DNA of 64,000 bases from Diprion similis (GCF_021155765.1 NC_060108.1:25197025-25261024), one strand, 5' to 3'; counted from the stretch's first letter, positions 51,870 to 64,000 are shown. The notes: generated by a model not told the origin, from the sequence alone. A program made the numbers and translations.

Positions 51870-54800
51870 TGGAAGTAACGAATAAACAAGCGATCGTTCT
51901 CCTGATACCGGAAGCACAATCCGTTGCTGGCACGTATTCGGACTGGGCGATATCGATACCTTTCGCATAATTCCGTCTAAATAGTGCATGCAAAAATTGA
52001 TCGCAGCACTTCCCAAAATCGTCGAAATTTTCGGCAAAAATCCAAAGGGGTTAGCCTTGGTTTTTTCGTCATTTCCGTAGCCGGAAATTTTTCGTCTCGG
52101 AATCGATTTGTATGACCCTTTCTAGACTAATTCGACCCCCAGGAACTCAAAAAACGCATGAGAAAGAACGTAGGATCAACAGCAGAGAAATGAGGATGAA
52201 AATAAGCGGTTTTTCGGCTGTAACTTTTGAGCCATTGCTCGCAGCGTATTGGGACTGCGCTTAATCGAATTCTCTCGCAAAATTACGTCGGAATAGGGCA
52301 TGCAAAAATTGATCGCAGCACTTCCCAAAATCGTCGAAATTTTCGGCAAAAATCCAAAGGGGTTAGCCTTGGTTTTTTCGTCATTTCCGAAACCAGAAAT
52401 TTTTCGTCTCGGAATCGATTTGTATGACCCTTTCTAGACTAATTCGACCCCCAGGAACTCAAAAAACGCATGAAAAAGAACGTAGGATCAACAGCAGAGA
52501 AATGAGGATGGAAGTAAGCGGTTTTTCGGCTGTAACTTTTGAGCCATTGCTCGCAGCGTATTGGGACTGCGCTTAATCGAATTCTCTCGCAAAATTACGT
52601 CGGAATAGGGCATGCAAAAATTGATCGCAGCACTTCCCAAAATCGTCGAAATTTTCGGCAAAAATCCAAAGGGGTTAGCCTTGGTTTTTTCGTCATTTCC
52701 GAAACCGGAAATTTTTCGTCTCGGAATCGATTTGTATGACCCTTTCTAGACTAATTCGACCCCCAGGAACTCAAAAAACGCATGAAAAAGAACGTAGGAT
52801 CAACAGCAGAGAAATGAGGATGAAAATAAGCGGTTTTTCGGCTGTAACTTTTGAGCCATTGCTCGCAGCGTATTGGGACTGCGCTTAATCGAATTCTCTC
52901 GCAAAATTACGTCGGAATAGGGCATGCAAAAATTGATCGCAGCACTTCCCAAAATCGTCGAAATTTTCGGCAAAAATCCAAAGGGGTTAGCCTTGGTTTT
53001 TTCGTCATTTCCGGAGCCGGAAATTTTTCGTCTCGGAATCGATTTGTATGACCCTTTCTAGACTAATTCGACCCCCAGGAACTCAAAAAACGCATGAAAA
53101 AGAACGTAGGATCAACAGCAGAGAAATGAGGATGAAAATAAGCGGTTTTTCGGCTGTAACTTTTGAGCCATTGCTCGCAGCGTATTGGGACTGCGCTTAA
53201 TCGAATTCTCTCGCAAAATTACGTGGGAATAGGGCATGCAAAAATTGATCGCAGCACTTCCCAAAATCGTCGAAATTTTCGGCAAAAATCCAAAGGGGTT
53301 AGCCTTGGTTTTTTCGTCATTTCCGGAGCCGGAAATTTTTCGTCTCGGAATCGATTTGTATGACCCTTTCTAGACTAATTTGACCCCCAGGAACTCAAAA
53401 AACGCATGAAAAAGAGCGTAGGATCAACAGCAGAGAAATGAGGATGAAAATAAGCGGTTTTTCGGCTGTAACTTTTGAGTCATTGCTCGCAGCGTATTGG
53501 GACTGCGCTTAATCGAATTCTCTCGCAAAATTACGTCGGAATAGGGCATGCAAAAATTGATCGCAGCACTTCCCAAAATCGTCGAAATTTTCGGCAAAAA
53601 TCCAAAGGGGTTAGCCTTGGTTTTTTCGTCATTTCCGGAGCCGGAAATTTTTCGTCCCGGAATCGATTTGTATGACCCTTTCTAGACTAATTCGACCCCC
53701 AGGAACTCAAAAAACGCATGAAAAAGAACGTAGGATCAACAGCAGAGAAATGAGGATGAAAATAAGCGGTTTTTCGGTTGTAACTTTTGAGCCATTGCTC
53801 GCAGCGTATTGGGACTGCGCTTGATCGAATTCTCTCGCAAAATTACGTCGGAATAGGGCATGCAAAAATTGATCGCAGCACTTCCCAAAATCGTCGAAAT
53901 TTTCGGCAAAAATCCAAAGGGGTTAGCCTTGGTTTTTTCGTCATTTCCGAAGCCGGAAATTTTTCGTCTCGGAATCGATTTGTATGACCCTTTCTAGACT
54001 AATTCGACCCCCAGGAACTCAAAAAACGCATGAAAAAGAACGTAGGATCAACAGCAGAGAAATGAGGATGAAAATAAGCGGTTTTTCGGTTGTAACTTTT
54101 GAGCCATTGCTCGCAGCGTATTGGGACTGCGCTTGATCGAATTCTCTCGCAAAATTACGTCGGAATAGGATATGCAAAAATTGATCGCAGCAATTCCCAA
54201 AATCGTCGAAATTTTCGGCAAAAATCCAAAGGGGTTAGCCTTGGTTTCTTCGTCATTTCCGGAGCCGGAAATTTTTCGTCTCGGAATCGATTTGTATGAC
54301 CCTTTCTAGACCAATTCGACCCCCAGGAACTCAAAAAACCTATGAAAAAGAACGTAGGATCAACAGCAGAGAAATGAGGATGAAAATAAGCGGTTTTTCG
54401 GCTGTAACTTTTGAGTCATTGCTCGCAGCGTATTGGGACTGCGCTTAATCGAATTCTCTCGCAAAATTACGTCGGAATAGGGCATGCAAAAATTGATCGC
54501 AGCACTTCCCAAAATCGTCGAAATTTTCGGCAAAAATCCAAAGGGGTTAGCCTTGGTTTTTTCGTCATTTCCGGAGCCGGAAATTTTTCGTCTCGGAATC
54601 GATTTGTATGACCCTTTCTAGACTAATTTGACCCCCAGGAACTCAAAAAACGCATGAAAAAGAGCGTAGGATCAACAGCAGAGAAATGAGGATGAAAATA
54701 AGCGGTTTTTCGGCTGTAACTTTTGAGTCATTGCTCGCAGCGTATTGGGACTGCGCTTAATCGAATTCTCTCGCAAAATTACGTCGGAATAGGGCATGCA

Positions 54801-57800
54801 AAAATTGATCGCAGCACTTCCCAAAATCGTCGAAATTTTCGGCAAAAATCCAAAGAGGTTAGCCTTGGTTTTTTCGTCATTTCCGGAGCCGGAAATTTTT
54901 CGTCTCGGAATCGATTTGTATGACCCTTTCTAGACTAATTTGACCCCCAGGAACTCAAAAAACGCATGAAAAAGAGCGTAGGATCAACAGCAGAGAAATG
55001 AGGATGAAAATAAGCGGTTTTTCGGCTGTAACTTTTGAGTCATTGCTCGCAGCGTATTGGGACTGCGCTTAATCGAATTCTCTCGCAAAATTACGTCGGA
55101 ATAGGGCATGCAAAAATTGATCGCAGCACTTCCCAAAATCGTCGAAATTTTCGGCAAAAATCCAAAGGGGTTAGCCTTGGTTTTTTCGTCATTTCCGGAG
55201 CCGGAAATTTTTCGTCTCGGAATCGATTTGTATGACCCTTTCTAGACTAATTCGACCCCCAGGAACTCAAAAAACGCATGAAAAAGAACGTAGTATCAAC
55301 AGCAGAGAAATGAGGATGAAAATAAGCGGTTTTTCGGTTGTAACTTTTGAGCCATTGCTCGCAGCGTATTGGGACTGCGCTTGATCGAATTCTCTCGCAA
55401 AATTACGTCGGAATAGGGCATGCAAAAATTGATCGCAGCACTTCCCAAAATCGTCGAAATTTTCGGCAAAAATCCAAAGGGGTTAGCCTTGGTTTTTCCG
55501 TCATTTCCGGAGCCGGAAATTTTTCGTCTCGGAATCGATTTGTATGACCCTTTCTAGACTAATTCGACCCCCAGGAACTCAAAAAACCTATGAAAAAGAA
55601 CGTAGGATCAACAGCAGAGAAATGAGGATGAAAATAAGCGGTTTTTCGGCTGTAACTCTTGAGCCATTGCTCGCAGCGTATTGGGACTGCGCTTAATCGA
55701 ATTCTCTCGCAAAATCACGTCGGAATAGGGCATGCAAAAATTGATCGCAGCACTTCCCAAAATCGTCGAAATTTTCGGCAAAAATCCAAAGGGGTTAGCC
55801 TTGGTTTTTTCGTCATTTCCGAAGCCGGAAATTTTTCGTCTCGGAATCGATTTGCATGACCCTTTCTAGACTAATTCGACCCCCAGGAACTCAAAAAACG
55901 CATGAAAAAGAACGTAGGATCAACAGCAGAGAAATGAGGATGAAAATAAGCGGTTTTTCGGCTGTAACTTTTGAGTCATTGCTCGCAGCGTATTGGGACT
56001 GCGCTTAATCGAATTCTCTCGCAAAATTACGTCGGAATAGGGCATGCAAAAATTGATCGCAGCACTTCCCAAAATCGTCGAAATTTTCGGCAAAAATCCA
56101 AAGGGGTTAGCCTTGGTTTTTTCGTCATTTCCGGAGCCGGAAATTTTTCGTCCCGGAATCGATTTGTATGACCCTTTCTAGACTAATTCGACCCCCAGGA
56201 ACTCAAAAAACGCATGGAAAAGAGCGTAGGATCAACAGCAGAGAAATGAGGATGAAAATAAGCGGTTTTTCGGCTGTAACTTTTGAGCCATTGCTCGCAG
56301 CGTATTGGGACTGCGCTTAATCGAATTCTCTCGCAAAATTACGTCGGAATAGGGCATGCAAAAATTGATCGCAGCACTTCCCAAAATCGTCGAAATTTTC
56401 GGCAAAAATCCAAAGGGGTTAGCCTTGGTTTTTTCGTCATTTCCGGAGCCGGAAATTTTTCGTCTCGGAATCAATTTGTATGACCCTTTCTAGACTAATT
56501 CGACCCCCAGGAACTCAAAAAACGCATGAAAAAGAACGTAGGATCAACAGCAGAGAAATGAGGATGAAAATAAGCGGTTTTTCGGTTGTAACTTTTGAGC
56601 CATTGCTCGCAGCGTATTGGGACTGCGCTTGATCGAATTCTCTCGCAAAATTACGTCGGAATAGGGCATGCAAAAATTGATCGCAGCACTTCCCAAAATC
56701 GTCGAAATTTCCGGCAAAAATCCAAAGAGGTTAGCCTTGGTTTTTTCGTCATTTCCGGAGCCGGAAATTTTTCGTCTCGGAATCGATTTGTATGACCCTT
56801 TCTAGACTAATTTGACCCCCAGGAACTCAAAAAACGCATGAAAAAGAGCGTAGGATCAACAGCAGAGAAATGAGGATGAAAATAAGCGGTTTTTCGGCTG
56901 TAACTTTTGAGTCATTGCTCGCAGCGTATTGGGACTGCGCTTAATCGAATTCTCTCGCAAAATTACGTCGGAATAGGGCATGCAAAAATTGATCGCAGCA
57001 CTTCCCAAAATCGTCGAAATTTTCGGCAAAAATCCAAAGGGGTTAGCCTTGGTTTTTTCGTCATTTCCGGAGCCGGAAATTTTTCGTCTCGGAATCGATT
57101 TGTATGACCCTTTCTAGACTAATTCGACCCCCAGGAACTCAAAAAACGCATGAAAAAGAACGTAGGATCAACAGCAGAGAAATGAGGATGAAAATAAGCG
57201 GTTTTTCGGTTGTAACTTTTGAGCCATTGCTCGCAGCGTATTGGGACTGCGCTTGATCGAATTCTCTCGCAAAATTACGTCGGAATAGGGCATGCAAAAA
57301 TTGATCGCAGCACTTCCCAAAATCGTCGAAATTTCCGGCAAAAATCCAAAGAGGTTAGCCTTGGTTTTTTCGTCATTTCCGGAGCCGGAAATTTTTCGTC
57401 TCGGAATCGATTTGTATGACCCTTTCTAGACTAATTTGACCCCCAGGAACTCAAAAAACGCATGAAAAAGAGCGTAGGATCAACAGCAGAGAAATGAGGA
57501 TGAAAATAAGCGGTTTTTCGGCTGTAACTTTTGAGTCATTGCTCGCAGCGTATTGGGACTGCGCTTAATCGAATTCTCTCGCAAAATTACGTCGGAATAG
57601 GGCATGCAAAAATTGATCGCAGCACTTCCCAAAATCGTCGAAATTTTCGGCAAAAATCCAAAGGGGTTAGCCTTGGTTTTTTCGTCATTTCCGAAGCCGG
57701 AAATTTTTCGTCTCGGAATCGATTTGTATGACCCTTTCTAGACTAATTCGACCCCCAGGAACTCAAAAAACGCATGAAAAAGAACGTAGTATCAACAGCA

Positions 57801-58440
57801 GAGAAATGAGGATGAAAATAAGCGGTTTTTCGGTTGTAACTTTTGAGCCATTGCTCGCAGCGTATTGGGACTGCGCTTGATCGAATTCTCTCGCAAAATT
57901 ACGTCGGAATAGGGCATGCAAAAATTGATCGCAGCACTTCCCAAAATCGTCGAAATTTCCGGCAAAAATCCAAAGAGGTTAGCCTTGGTTTTTTCGTCAT
58001 TTCCGGAGCCGGAAATTTTTCGTCTCGGAATCGATTTGTATGACCCTTTCTAGACTAATTCGACCCCCAGGAACTCAAAAAACGCATGAAAAAGAACGTA
58101 GGATCAACAGCAGAGAAATGAGGATGAAAATAAGCGGTTTTTCGGCTGTAACTTTTGAGCCATTGCTCGCAGCGTATTGGGACTGCGCCTCATCGATTTC
58201 TCTTGAAAAATTACGTTGGAATAGGGCATGCAAAAATTGATCGCAGCACTTCCCAAAGTCGTCGAAATTTTCGGCAAAAATCCAAAGGGGTTAGCCTTGG
58301 TTTTTTCGTCATTTCCGGAGCCGGAAATCTTTCGTCTCGGAATCGATTTGTATGACCCTTTCCAGACCAATTCGACCCCCAGGAACTCAGAAAACACATG
58401 AAAAAGAGCGTAGGACCAACAGCAGAGAGATTACGAAGGA
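51870..58440. repeat. Satellite array, 312 bp unit, about 21 copies
   Basis: Words such as GCCATTGCTCGCAGCGTATT recur every 312 bases from 52231 to 58159 (20 units). One more diverged unit lies before 52192, and the last unit (58155 on) is diverged too. Inner units differ at only a few positions. Diagnostic variants (CTTAATCG or CTTGATCG; AAAGGGGTT or AAAGAGGTT; AATTTTCGGC or AATTTCCGGC; GAGTCATT or GAGCCATT) alternate from unit to unit between about 56560 and 58050, so part of the array is a 624 bp dimer. Each unit has a palindrome TTTCCGGAGCCGGAAA and a wider dyad of GTCGAAATTTTCGGC with GCCGGAAATTTTTCG. Each unit also has a 66-codon open stretch with no ATG; this is a side effect of period 312 = 3 x 104 and not a gene. 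Confidence 0.97.
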
Positions 58441-59395
58441 ATGACCAGAAGTAGAGAAATTCGAAAAAAGAAGCATTCGTTCTTTGCCTGCATTTCTCGA
58501 TCCGTTGCTCGCAGTTTTTCGGGACTGTGCTCAATCGATTTCTCTTGCAAAATCACTATGAAATTGTGCATGGAAAAATTGCTTGGAGCATTTTTCAAAG
58601 TCTTTAAAATTGAGTATCGCAGAAAAGATATGAAAGAGAGCGTAGGACTGACAGCTGAGCATATACGTATAAACGCAAAGTAATTTATTCATTTATTTCT
58701 TAATTCTATTTCAGGTCACATAAAATAATACAATGTTATACATATCATATCCTGCGGAATTCCATTGTACCTGTGCGGAGGACGGAACTGAATACATTCT
58801 TACAAACTACAAAAATTGCTAATTTATATACTACTACCACTAATATATATTGTTTTTCATTACCGGCAAATACTATATAGTCAGCCTTTTCATGGAATGT
58901 CCAATCTCTATTCTGTATTTTTTCTATATTTATTCTTACATTCTTTAACAACTTCTTAACGTACCATTCAGATTCACTGACACCCGAAAACTTTTACTAG
59001 AATTCAGTCATATTGAATGCTCTGTAATCGAATTGAAACAAAACCTTTTGTAGCTATGACTTTGTCATATTCCTTCTTCATCTTTCCAAAGAACCAGTAG
59101 AAATTTTATTAATTTTTTCGGCTTCAACTCTTGATCCGTTGCTCGCAGCGTATTCGAACTGCGCGCAATCGTTTCATCTTGCATAACTACGTCGATATAG
59201 TGCATTAAAATTTTCTTTCCTGAATTCTTCAAATGGGTTAAAATTTTCACGAAAAATTTTGATCGTTAGCCTTACTTTTTGTCGACCAAAAATCTTGTGC
59301 CTGAGAATGTATTTGTATCGCCCTATCGTGACTATTTAGACCCCCGGGAACGCAGAAAACGCACCAAAAATAGCAGAGGTGTACACCTTACATTA
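58441..59395. repeat. Right flank: decayed monomer pieces and paralogous flank
   Basis: 58441-58600 is a decayed partial unit (CGATCCGTTGCTCGCAGTTT). About 58685-59120 is collinear with the left flank at 51255-51869. 59122-59395 is an isolated, strongly diverged unit (GATCCGTTGCTCGCAGCGTA; later GACCCCCGGGAACGCAGAAA). Confidence 0.65.
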
Positions 59396-59399
59396 TTTT

Positions 59400-62300
59400 T
59401 GATGAATACATATTCTATCACATTTCTCGACGTAAAAACATGGCAGTAATCCGAGGACGGTTCAACCTATAATTATGTCAGTCTTTTCTCAAAAAAAAAA
59501 TGACCCTCAAAATTTATCTTCCACAATTCTTAAGATCAAGATTGCCCATTTTTTCACAAGTTTAGAAGTCTGTTACGAATGATTAATAATCGGCGATGAT
59601 ATGAGGATGAGAATGTTCCTCTTTCTTCTGACAGCATTTTTCTTATACACTTCGTTCAAGTGACTCGGGGCTTGGCACATGCAACAGTACAGTTCTTAAA
59701 TCCACTGTTTGCTATTTAAATATGTATAATTTATTTGTATATTCCGTATAAAAAATTATCAATTGTATAGACAACGAATGTAGTGATTTCACGAATTACA
59801 TTTTGGCCGCATTACTTAATTCGTCTACAAAGCAGCAGAGTCAACCCGAATCCCATGAGATACAAAATGGAGTTGGCCATAACCATCGCCTGAGAAACAA
59901 AAATTAGAGAATATTACCATCAACAAGAAACTGGTGTGTATTTGACACTTATGAGAAACTCCTTAGAACTGTTAGTGGATTGTCAACTTAGAGAATCCAG
60001 CAAAGAACTTACCGCCAAAGTCAACATCGTTCCGCGATTCATGTAGTAGTCACTTCCTACATCTTCAATTTGCATAAAAAGGATCGATGAGGCTAAAAAG
60101 TGCGCCGCAAAACCGGTTGAGTGATAGATCACCTCCTGAAACAGTGAATTCCGAATAAATTAATCATGAATTTAGTATACTTCACTAGGTTTCTTTTTAA
60201 TTTTATTTCTGTGTCAGTACATTTAATTCTTTGAGAATCCCAACGGCCATAGTAAATGACTAAGTACAGGACTTTTCGCGTTGTAATAATATTCAATACA
60301 ATAATAATTAAAGATCCTTCTTAAACTCACGTTAATGAGTGTACTTCGTGTCATTGTCCCAGACAGTAAAGATGCTATGTACCAAACGAAAAAAATGTAT
60401 GTAGCAATCACGAAGAATGATGTAATTGCAATTAGAAGAATCCGCCCAGTCAGTTGATCCATCGTTGTACGAGCGTATTCATCGGCGGGCAACCAAGTTG
60501 TGAACTTCAATATCGAGCTCAGGAACCCAGTGCGGTTATCTGAAATTTTTTTGAAAATCCCCACGCCACTGTGGAATATCAACTCTGTAAAGTTGAGCTT
60601 CATGTCCCACGTAGCCATCCCAACACAAATGGTACCTAGTGTCTAGAAATAAACAACTAATTGAACACATGATGTCACTTAATATTATTTGACACAAAAA
60701 TAATTGAATATACTAAATTTCAATCGTAGTTAAGCAAATCCAACAGTGGTTTAGTTCAATTTTTATCTTTCGAACCAAAAAATACTTACCAATTGAACCA
60801 GATTGAATAATGCTGATACCATTCTTAACGTTCGTGAAGAGCCCAAAATTAGTATCGGAGTCTCCATCGACACCTTTGATACCTCTAATAATTCACGAGC
60901 AATCATCGTGTTTTCGGAAGGAATACCTGAAAGTCAAATTTCAAATGTCTTACGGTATTGACGAAAAATAAGAATGCAGAACATACTCAACGAGAATGAC
61001 TCTAAAGAATAATTATATGCTTATTACTTCACGATGCTGTAATACAGTGAAACACGCATTGGTTCTGAATAGTCGTCCACAAGCCTACGTAAAAGAAATA
61101 TGACGATGGGTTTGCCAGCAAAGAACACAATGCACAGGAAAAAATCTATTATTAGAATGCTATATTTAATAGATCTCTGAAAGAATATTGCGGTAATTCA
61201 TTAAGCGTGAATTGAGGAAAAAGGAAAGCCACAGCTTCCGCATTATAAATCACTGGTGATCCGCAGATGAAACGTGCGATTTATAAGAAATTATCATGTA
61301 GGCATTCTTTTCCTTTCCTTTTCCTTACCAATTTCTGTCAGAGCGAATTCACTAGCAGCTACGACGGAAAACGTGTGATAAGCATTTCTCACGTCCATTG
61401 CTTAAGTAGTACATATCAATATACAATGTCAATGAACATAAAAAGATTAAAGTTGAATTCCGAGTCACCAGTAGATTACGGTAACACTTTTTTCAAGGAT
61501 TGGAAGTTTCGCAAGCGGTAAAATCGTGATTAATAAGCCACGTGTAAGAACTTGCACTTTGGGTTCATATATTAAATGATATTAGACCAATTGATATTAG
61601 TGCATTTATTGCTCTTTTTATAGTTGACTGTTTGAAAATATAAATGAATAAAACTAGAAATCTCAATAACATTTCTGTTGTATGTTTCATGAGCTGATTA
61701 GAACATCTAACAAAAGTTTCAGGCATGAAAAAACTGACTATTCATTAAAAATATAAAAAAATTTCAATAGCTAATTGTGAAGCTGTCATATGCAACGTAA
61801 GGTTTATCAAAAATTGACTTCAGGCAGTTGAAGCACGCAGTTTGATCCTAGACATTTTTTCCAACACTGTCAGCATTGCGCATATCATATAGCATATGAT
61901 ATTCAAATGGTTCATTACTCAGACATATTAGAAACCTGATGAAAATTTTCAAAATCATATTCTCCTGAGGCACAAAGTATGAAATAATTACACATCACTT
62001 TTGAATTACACACCGAGCTTGAACAAGTTCACGATCATTCAAGGAGCCCTTTCCTCAAAAATGGTGCCGGAAGTGGAAAAATACGTTTAAATCGAGGTGA
62101 TGTGTTAAAACCATGCTTTGCCAATAATTTTATAACTCGCTAAAACCGATGTTCAGACTCTTACTGAAGATAAATTGTACAGTTTGCAATCTACTGGATT
62201 ACAATAGTAAATGTGATTTTAAAGATTTGTCGTTTACTCCTGATTCAAAAAGGTACCGTTTCCGCTTTTAAAGAAACAGAAAGATACGTATCATAAACAA

Positions 62301-62600
62301 GGATTCTTACTCACTTTTGTGTGGGCAATCTGAGTCGTCCTAAGTTACGACGAGAAATCGCACGTCCTGTAGTCTGCAAGGGTGGCTCTGAATAGCTGAT
62401 CCAAGGTTCTGTCAATGTCCTTTAAAAAGCCTCACAATTCAATGCGTCATTGCCTCTCATTCATACTAGCCAATGAGAATTAATTGCCTTTTTCTCGTTA
62501 CTCGATATTAGTCCGGCGCTATCATCTCTCAAACGTCAATGCATAAGCGACTTAAGTTACATTTCCTTAACCGATAAAAAGGATAATAGTATTTCCAAGC
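59400..62600. repeat. Segmental duplication, C block
   Basis: Partner of 45150-48840; see that entry. The C block is shorter on its 3' side, where several hundred bases present beside gene B are missing or rearranged. The satellite and its flanks lie between the two blocks. Confidence 0.85.
59812..60906 (-). CDS. Four-transmembrane protein, gene C
   Basis: Four coding exons, all phase 0: 60906-60790, 60642-60331, 60135-60013 and 59889-59812, giving 209 residues from MIARELLEVSKVSMETPILI. The second Met (60867) matches the start of gene B and gives 196 residues. Four helices are placed as in gene B; conserved words are MDQLTGRILLIAIT, WYIASLLS, EVIYHSTGF and VMANSILYLM. The tail is shorter (CRRIK). 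It carries the N-glycosylation sites NFT and NRT in the first loop. A non-coding upstream exon is likely, with its donor at 62314. The gene arose with B by block duplication, yet shares only about 60 to 65 percent of residues in exon 3. Confidence 0.78.
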
Positions 62601-62989
62601 CACTGTTGAGTGCGTTCATGATGCATTGATTATTTATATGTGCTAAAATTTGTCTTATTGTTAGTTTCTTTCATTTAATGTACCTTTCTACGGATTTTCT
62701 ATTATGTAGCTTCGAGCGCAATCAGAAATGCTCTAGCTCTATAAGATTCGGTATGAATCGTGCTGTTAATAATAATTGCTAATTAAACTAGATTTTATGT
62801 AATTTCTAAAACAACCACACTCGTCATTCCTTCTTTCACTTTTTTCCACTTTCTAGAAATGCACACTTGCCGCTTTCTCAGACCATTCTTCAAACGCGCG
62901 GAACAATTTTGGACCACGTCAAAACAGTATTTGTAAGTTGACACAACATATGCCTAAATGATGCTTGTATAAAAACTCTTCGCCTGAGA
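60907..62989. other. Upstream of gene C
   Basis: Likely 5' UTR intron (to 62314), non-coding exon and promoter of gene C, nearly all of it shared with the region upstream of B. An 84-codon frame at 61267-61521 falls within this shared DNA and is not conserved as coding. Confidence 0.5.
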
Positions 62990-63870
62990 ATGGCCTGTAA
63001 AGATTGTAATCGAGTCGATACTTCTCAAACTTCCATCTTCGTTATAATAGGTACACTAAACTGGCAATTCTCTCGATCACTTCCATCCTCTGCTTATGTG
63101 GTTGAACTGATGGCTACTTCTAATATGCTCTCAGTTTCAAATGGCGGCAGAGTGAAGATCCTTCAGTTATCTCGACGTCCTGGCTCCTGCCTAATAACGT
63201 GGCCAGACAAACATCTAAGCTACATGTTTAAGGGCTTAACAGTATTTCTGAGTAGTTGTGTAAGGTCCGGTTATACAATCCAGAAGCTGAACGCAGAGAA
63301 CAAGATTTATCTAGACCCTGTGAAACATTCGTCTGAGAGATTCGAGACCCTGATTAGTTTTTTTTAATGGCTGTATATGGTTTTGTACCTGTGTGTAATG
63401 AACCCTCGCTCAGCAGGGATCGAGGATCAAAACCTTTTCGGTATCTCAAAAATGTTGTTCTTCCAGTTTTCGGAAGCAGGATCGACCGATCTTGATTCAT
63501 GCCTTGGATACAGCAACGTCGAAAGTATCTACTTATATCTCTATATACCTGTTTCCAAGAGGGTAAATATTTTTAATCGTCTTTTTGAAAGCATAAACGA
63601 AATGGTAGGCTTTATCGACTTCAGAACCTGATTGATACATTCGGTTTGAAAAGTTTTTTTTATTATACATTTAAATTAGTAATACAAGGAGAAACGATGT
63701 TGGAATCATGCGAATTGATCCTGGTTGTTGACCATGAAAATTACCAGATCGACGTCGCAAATGAATATCCTATACTGACGAACGAGGAAAAGAATAAATG
63801 GTATACAGACTTCCTGCATGGATCAGATGTCGCAATGATTATAATAAACTTGATAAATTATATTCTTTAG
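62990..63870 (+). pseudogene. Cluster of open frames, unidentified gene or remnant
   Basis: Three consecutive plus-strand frames: 62990-63367 (125 codons, includes LQLSRRPGSCLITWPDKHLS), 63377-63631 (same phase, past a stop) and 63646-63870 (another phase, ends NEEKNKWYTDFLHGSDVAMI and a hydrophobic run). An acceptor-like taataag/tacaag precedes the third. They could be exons of one gene running off the window, or a broken gene. No domain is recognised; the type is a guess. Confidence 0.25.
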
Positions 63871-64000
63871 GAATGATTAAGACGTAGTTATTTATATAGT
63901 ACATTATATGCTAATTTCCTGATTTACGAGTGCGGATTACTCGTCAAGCTCAAATGAATCTCATTGTTGTGACTAGATATAATGCGAGAGCTCGATTACC

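Noticed and set aside
52227-58355. Twenty identical-looking 66-codon open frames, apparently a repeated peptide gene
   Set aside because: They start at TTG rather than ATG, each ends in a stop, and they repeat only because the satellite unit (312) is divisible by three. No splice signals or domain.
51870-58440. Regular repeats that might suggest a CRISPR-like array
   Set aside because: The whole 312 bp is repeated with no variable spacers, and the context is animal nuclear DNA.
1-64000. tRNA or rRNA genes
   Set aside because: I looked for T-loop-like GTTCGA words; those noticed fall in CAD or PNPO-like coding exons and do not fold with a matching acceptor stem.

Overview
This is insect nuclear DNA. 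It has spliced genes with short GT-AG introns, AT-rich intergenic DNA, and a fused CAD gene of animal type. A hymenopteran is my best guess from the compact gene structure and the protein family styles, but the sequence does not prove the order. Coordinates and reading phases below come from hand-splicing; every exon join given for the complete genes keeps the reading frame.

Layout. Positions 1-626 hold the 3' end of a serine-protease-like gene whose catalytic serine appears to be lost. Positions 2348-4336 hold a complete six-exon gene for a divergent pyridoxine-5'-phosphate oxidase-like protein, with a hairpin-rich mobile element in its fourth intron. Positions 5885-23576 hold a complete 25-exon CAD (rudimentary) gene, the fused enzyme that runs the first three steps of pyrimidine synthesis: GATase, CPSase, DHOase and ATCase, 2257 residues. 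Its 6.1 kb intron 12 carries a whole second gene on the opposite strand (12740-17078). That gene encodes a 1017-residue Mab-21/cGAS-fold protein with a likely dead active site, a long disordered insertion and a possible myristoylation start.

Positions 23577-39641 are mostly non-coding. The exceptions are a three-exon minus-strand gene for a 122-residue single-pass membrane protein (28158-32696) and a 550 bp foldback element inside its large intron. From 39642 to about 62600 there are three minus-strand copies of one four-exon, four-transmembrane protein family (genes A, B and C). B and C lie in a duplicated block. Between them is a 6.5 kb satellite array of 312 bp units, whose two flanks are themselves diverged copies of each other. 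The last kilobase has unassigned open frames.

The most unusual things here are: the antisense Mab-21-like gene nested in CAD; the satellite with alternating unit types (a dimeric higher-order repeat) and decayed edges; and the four-transmembrane family, where B and C differ more in coding exons than in non-coding DNA upstream.
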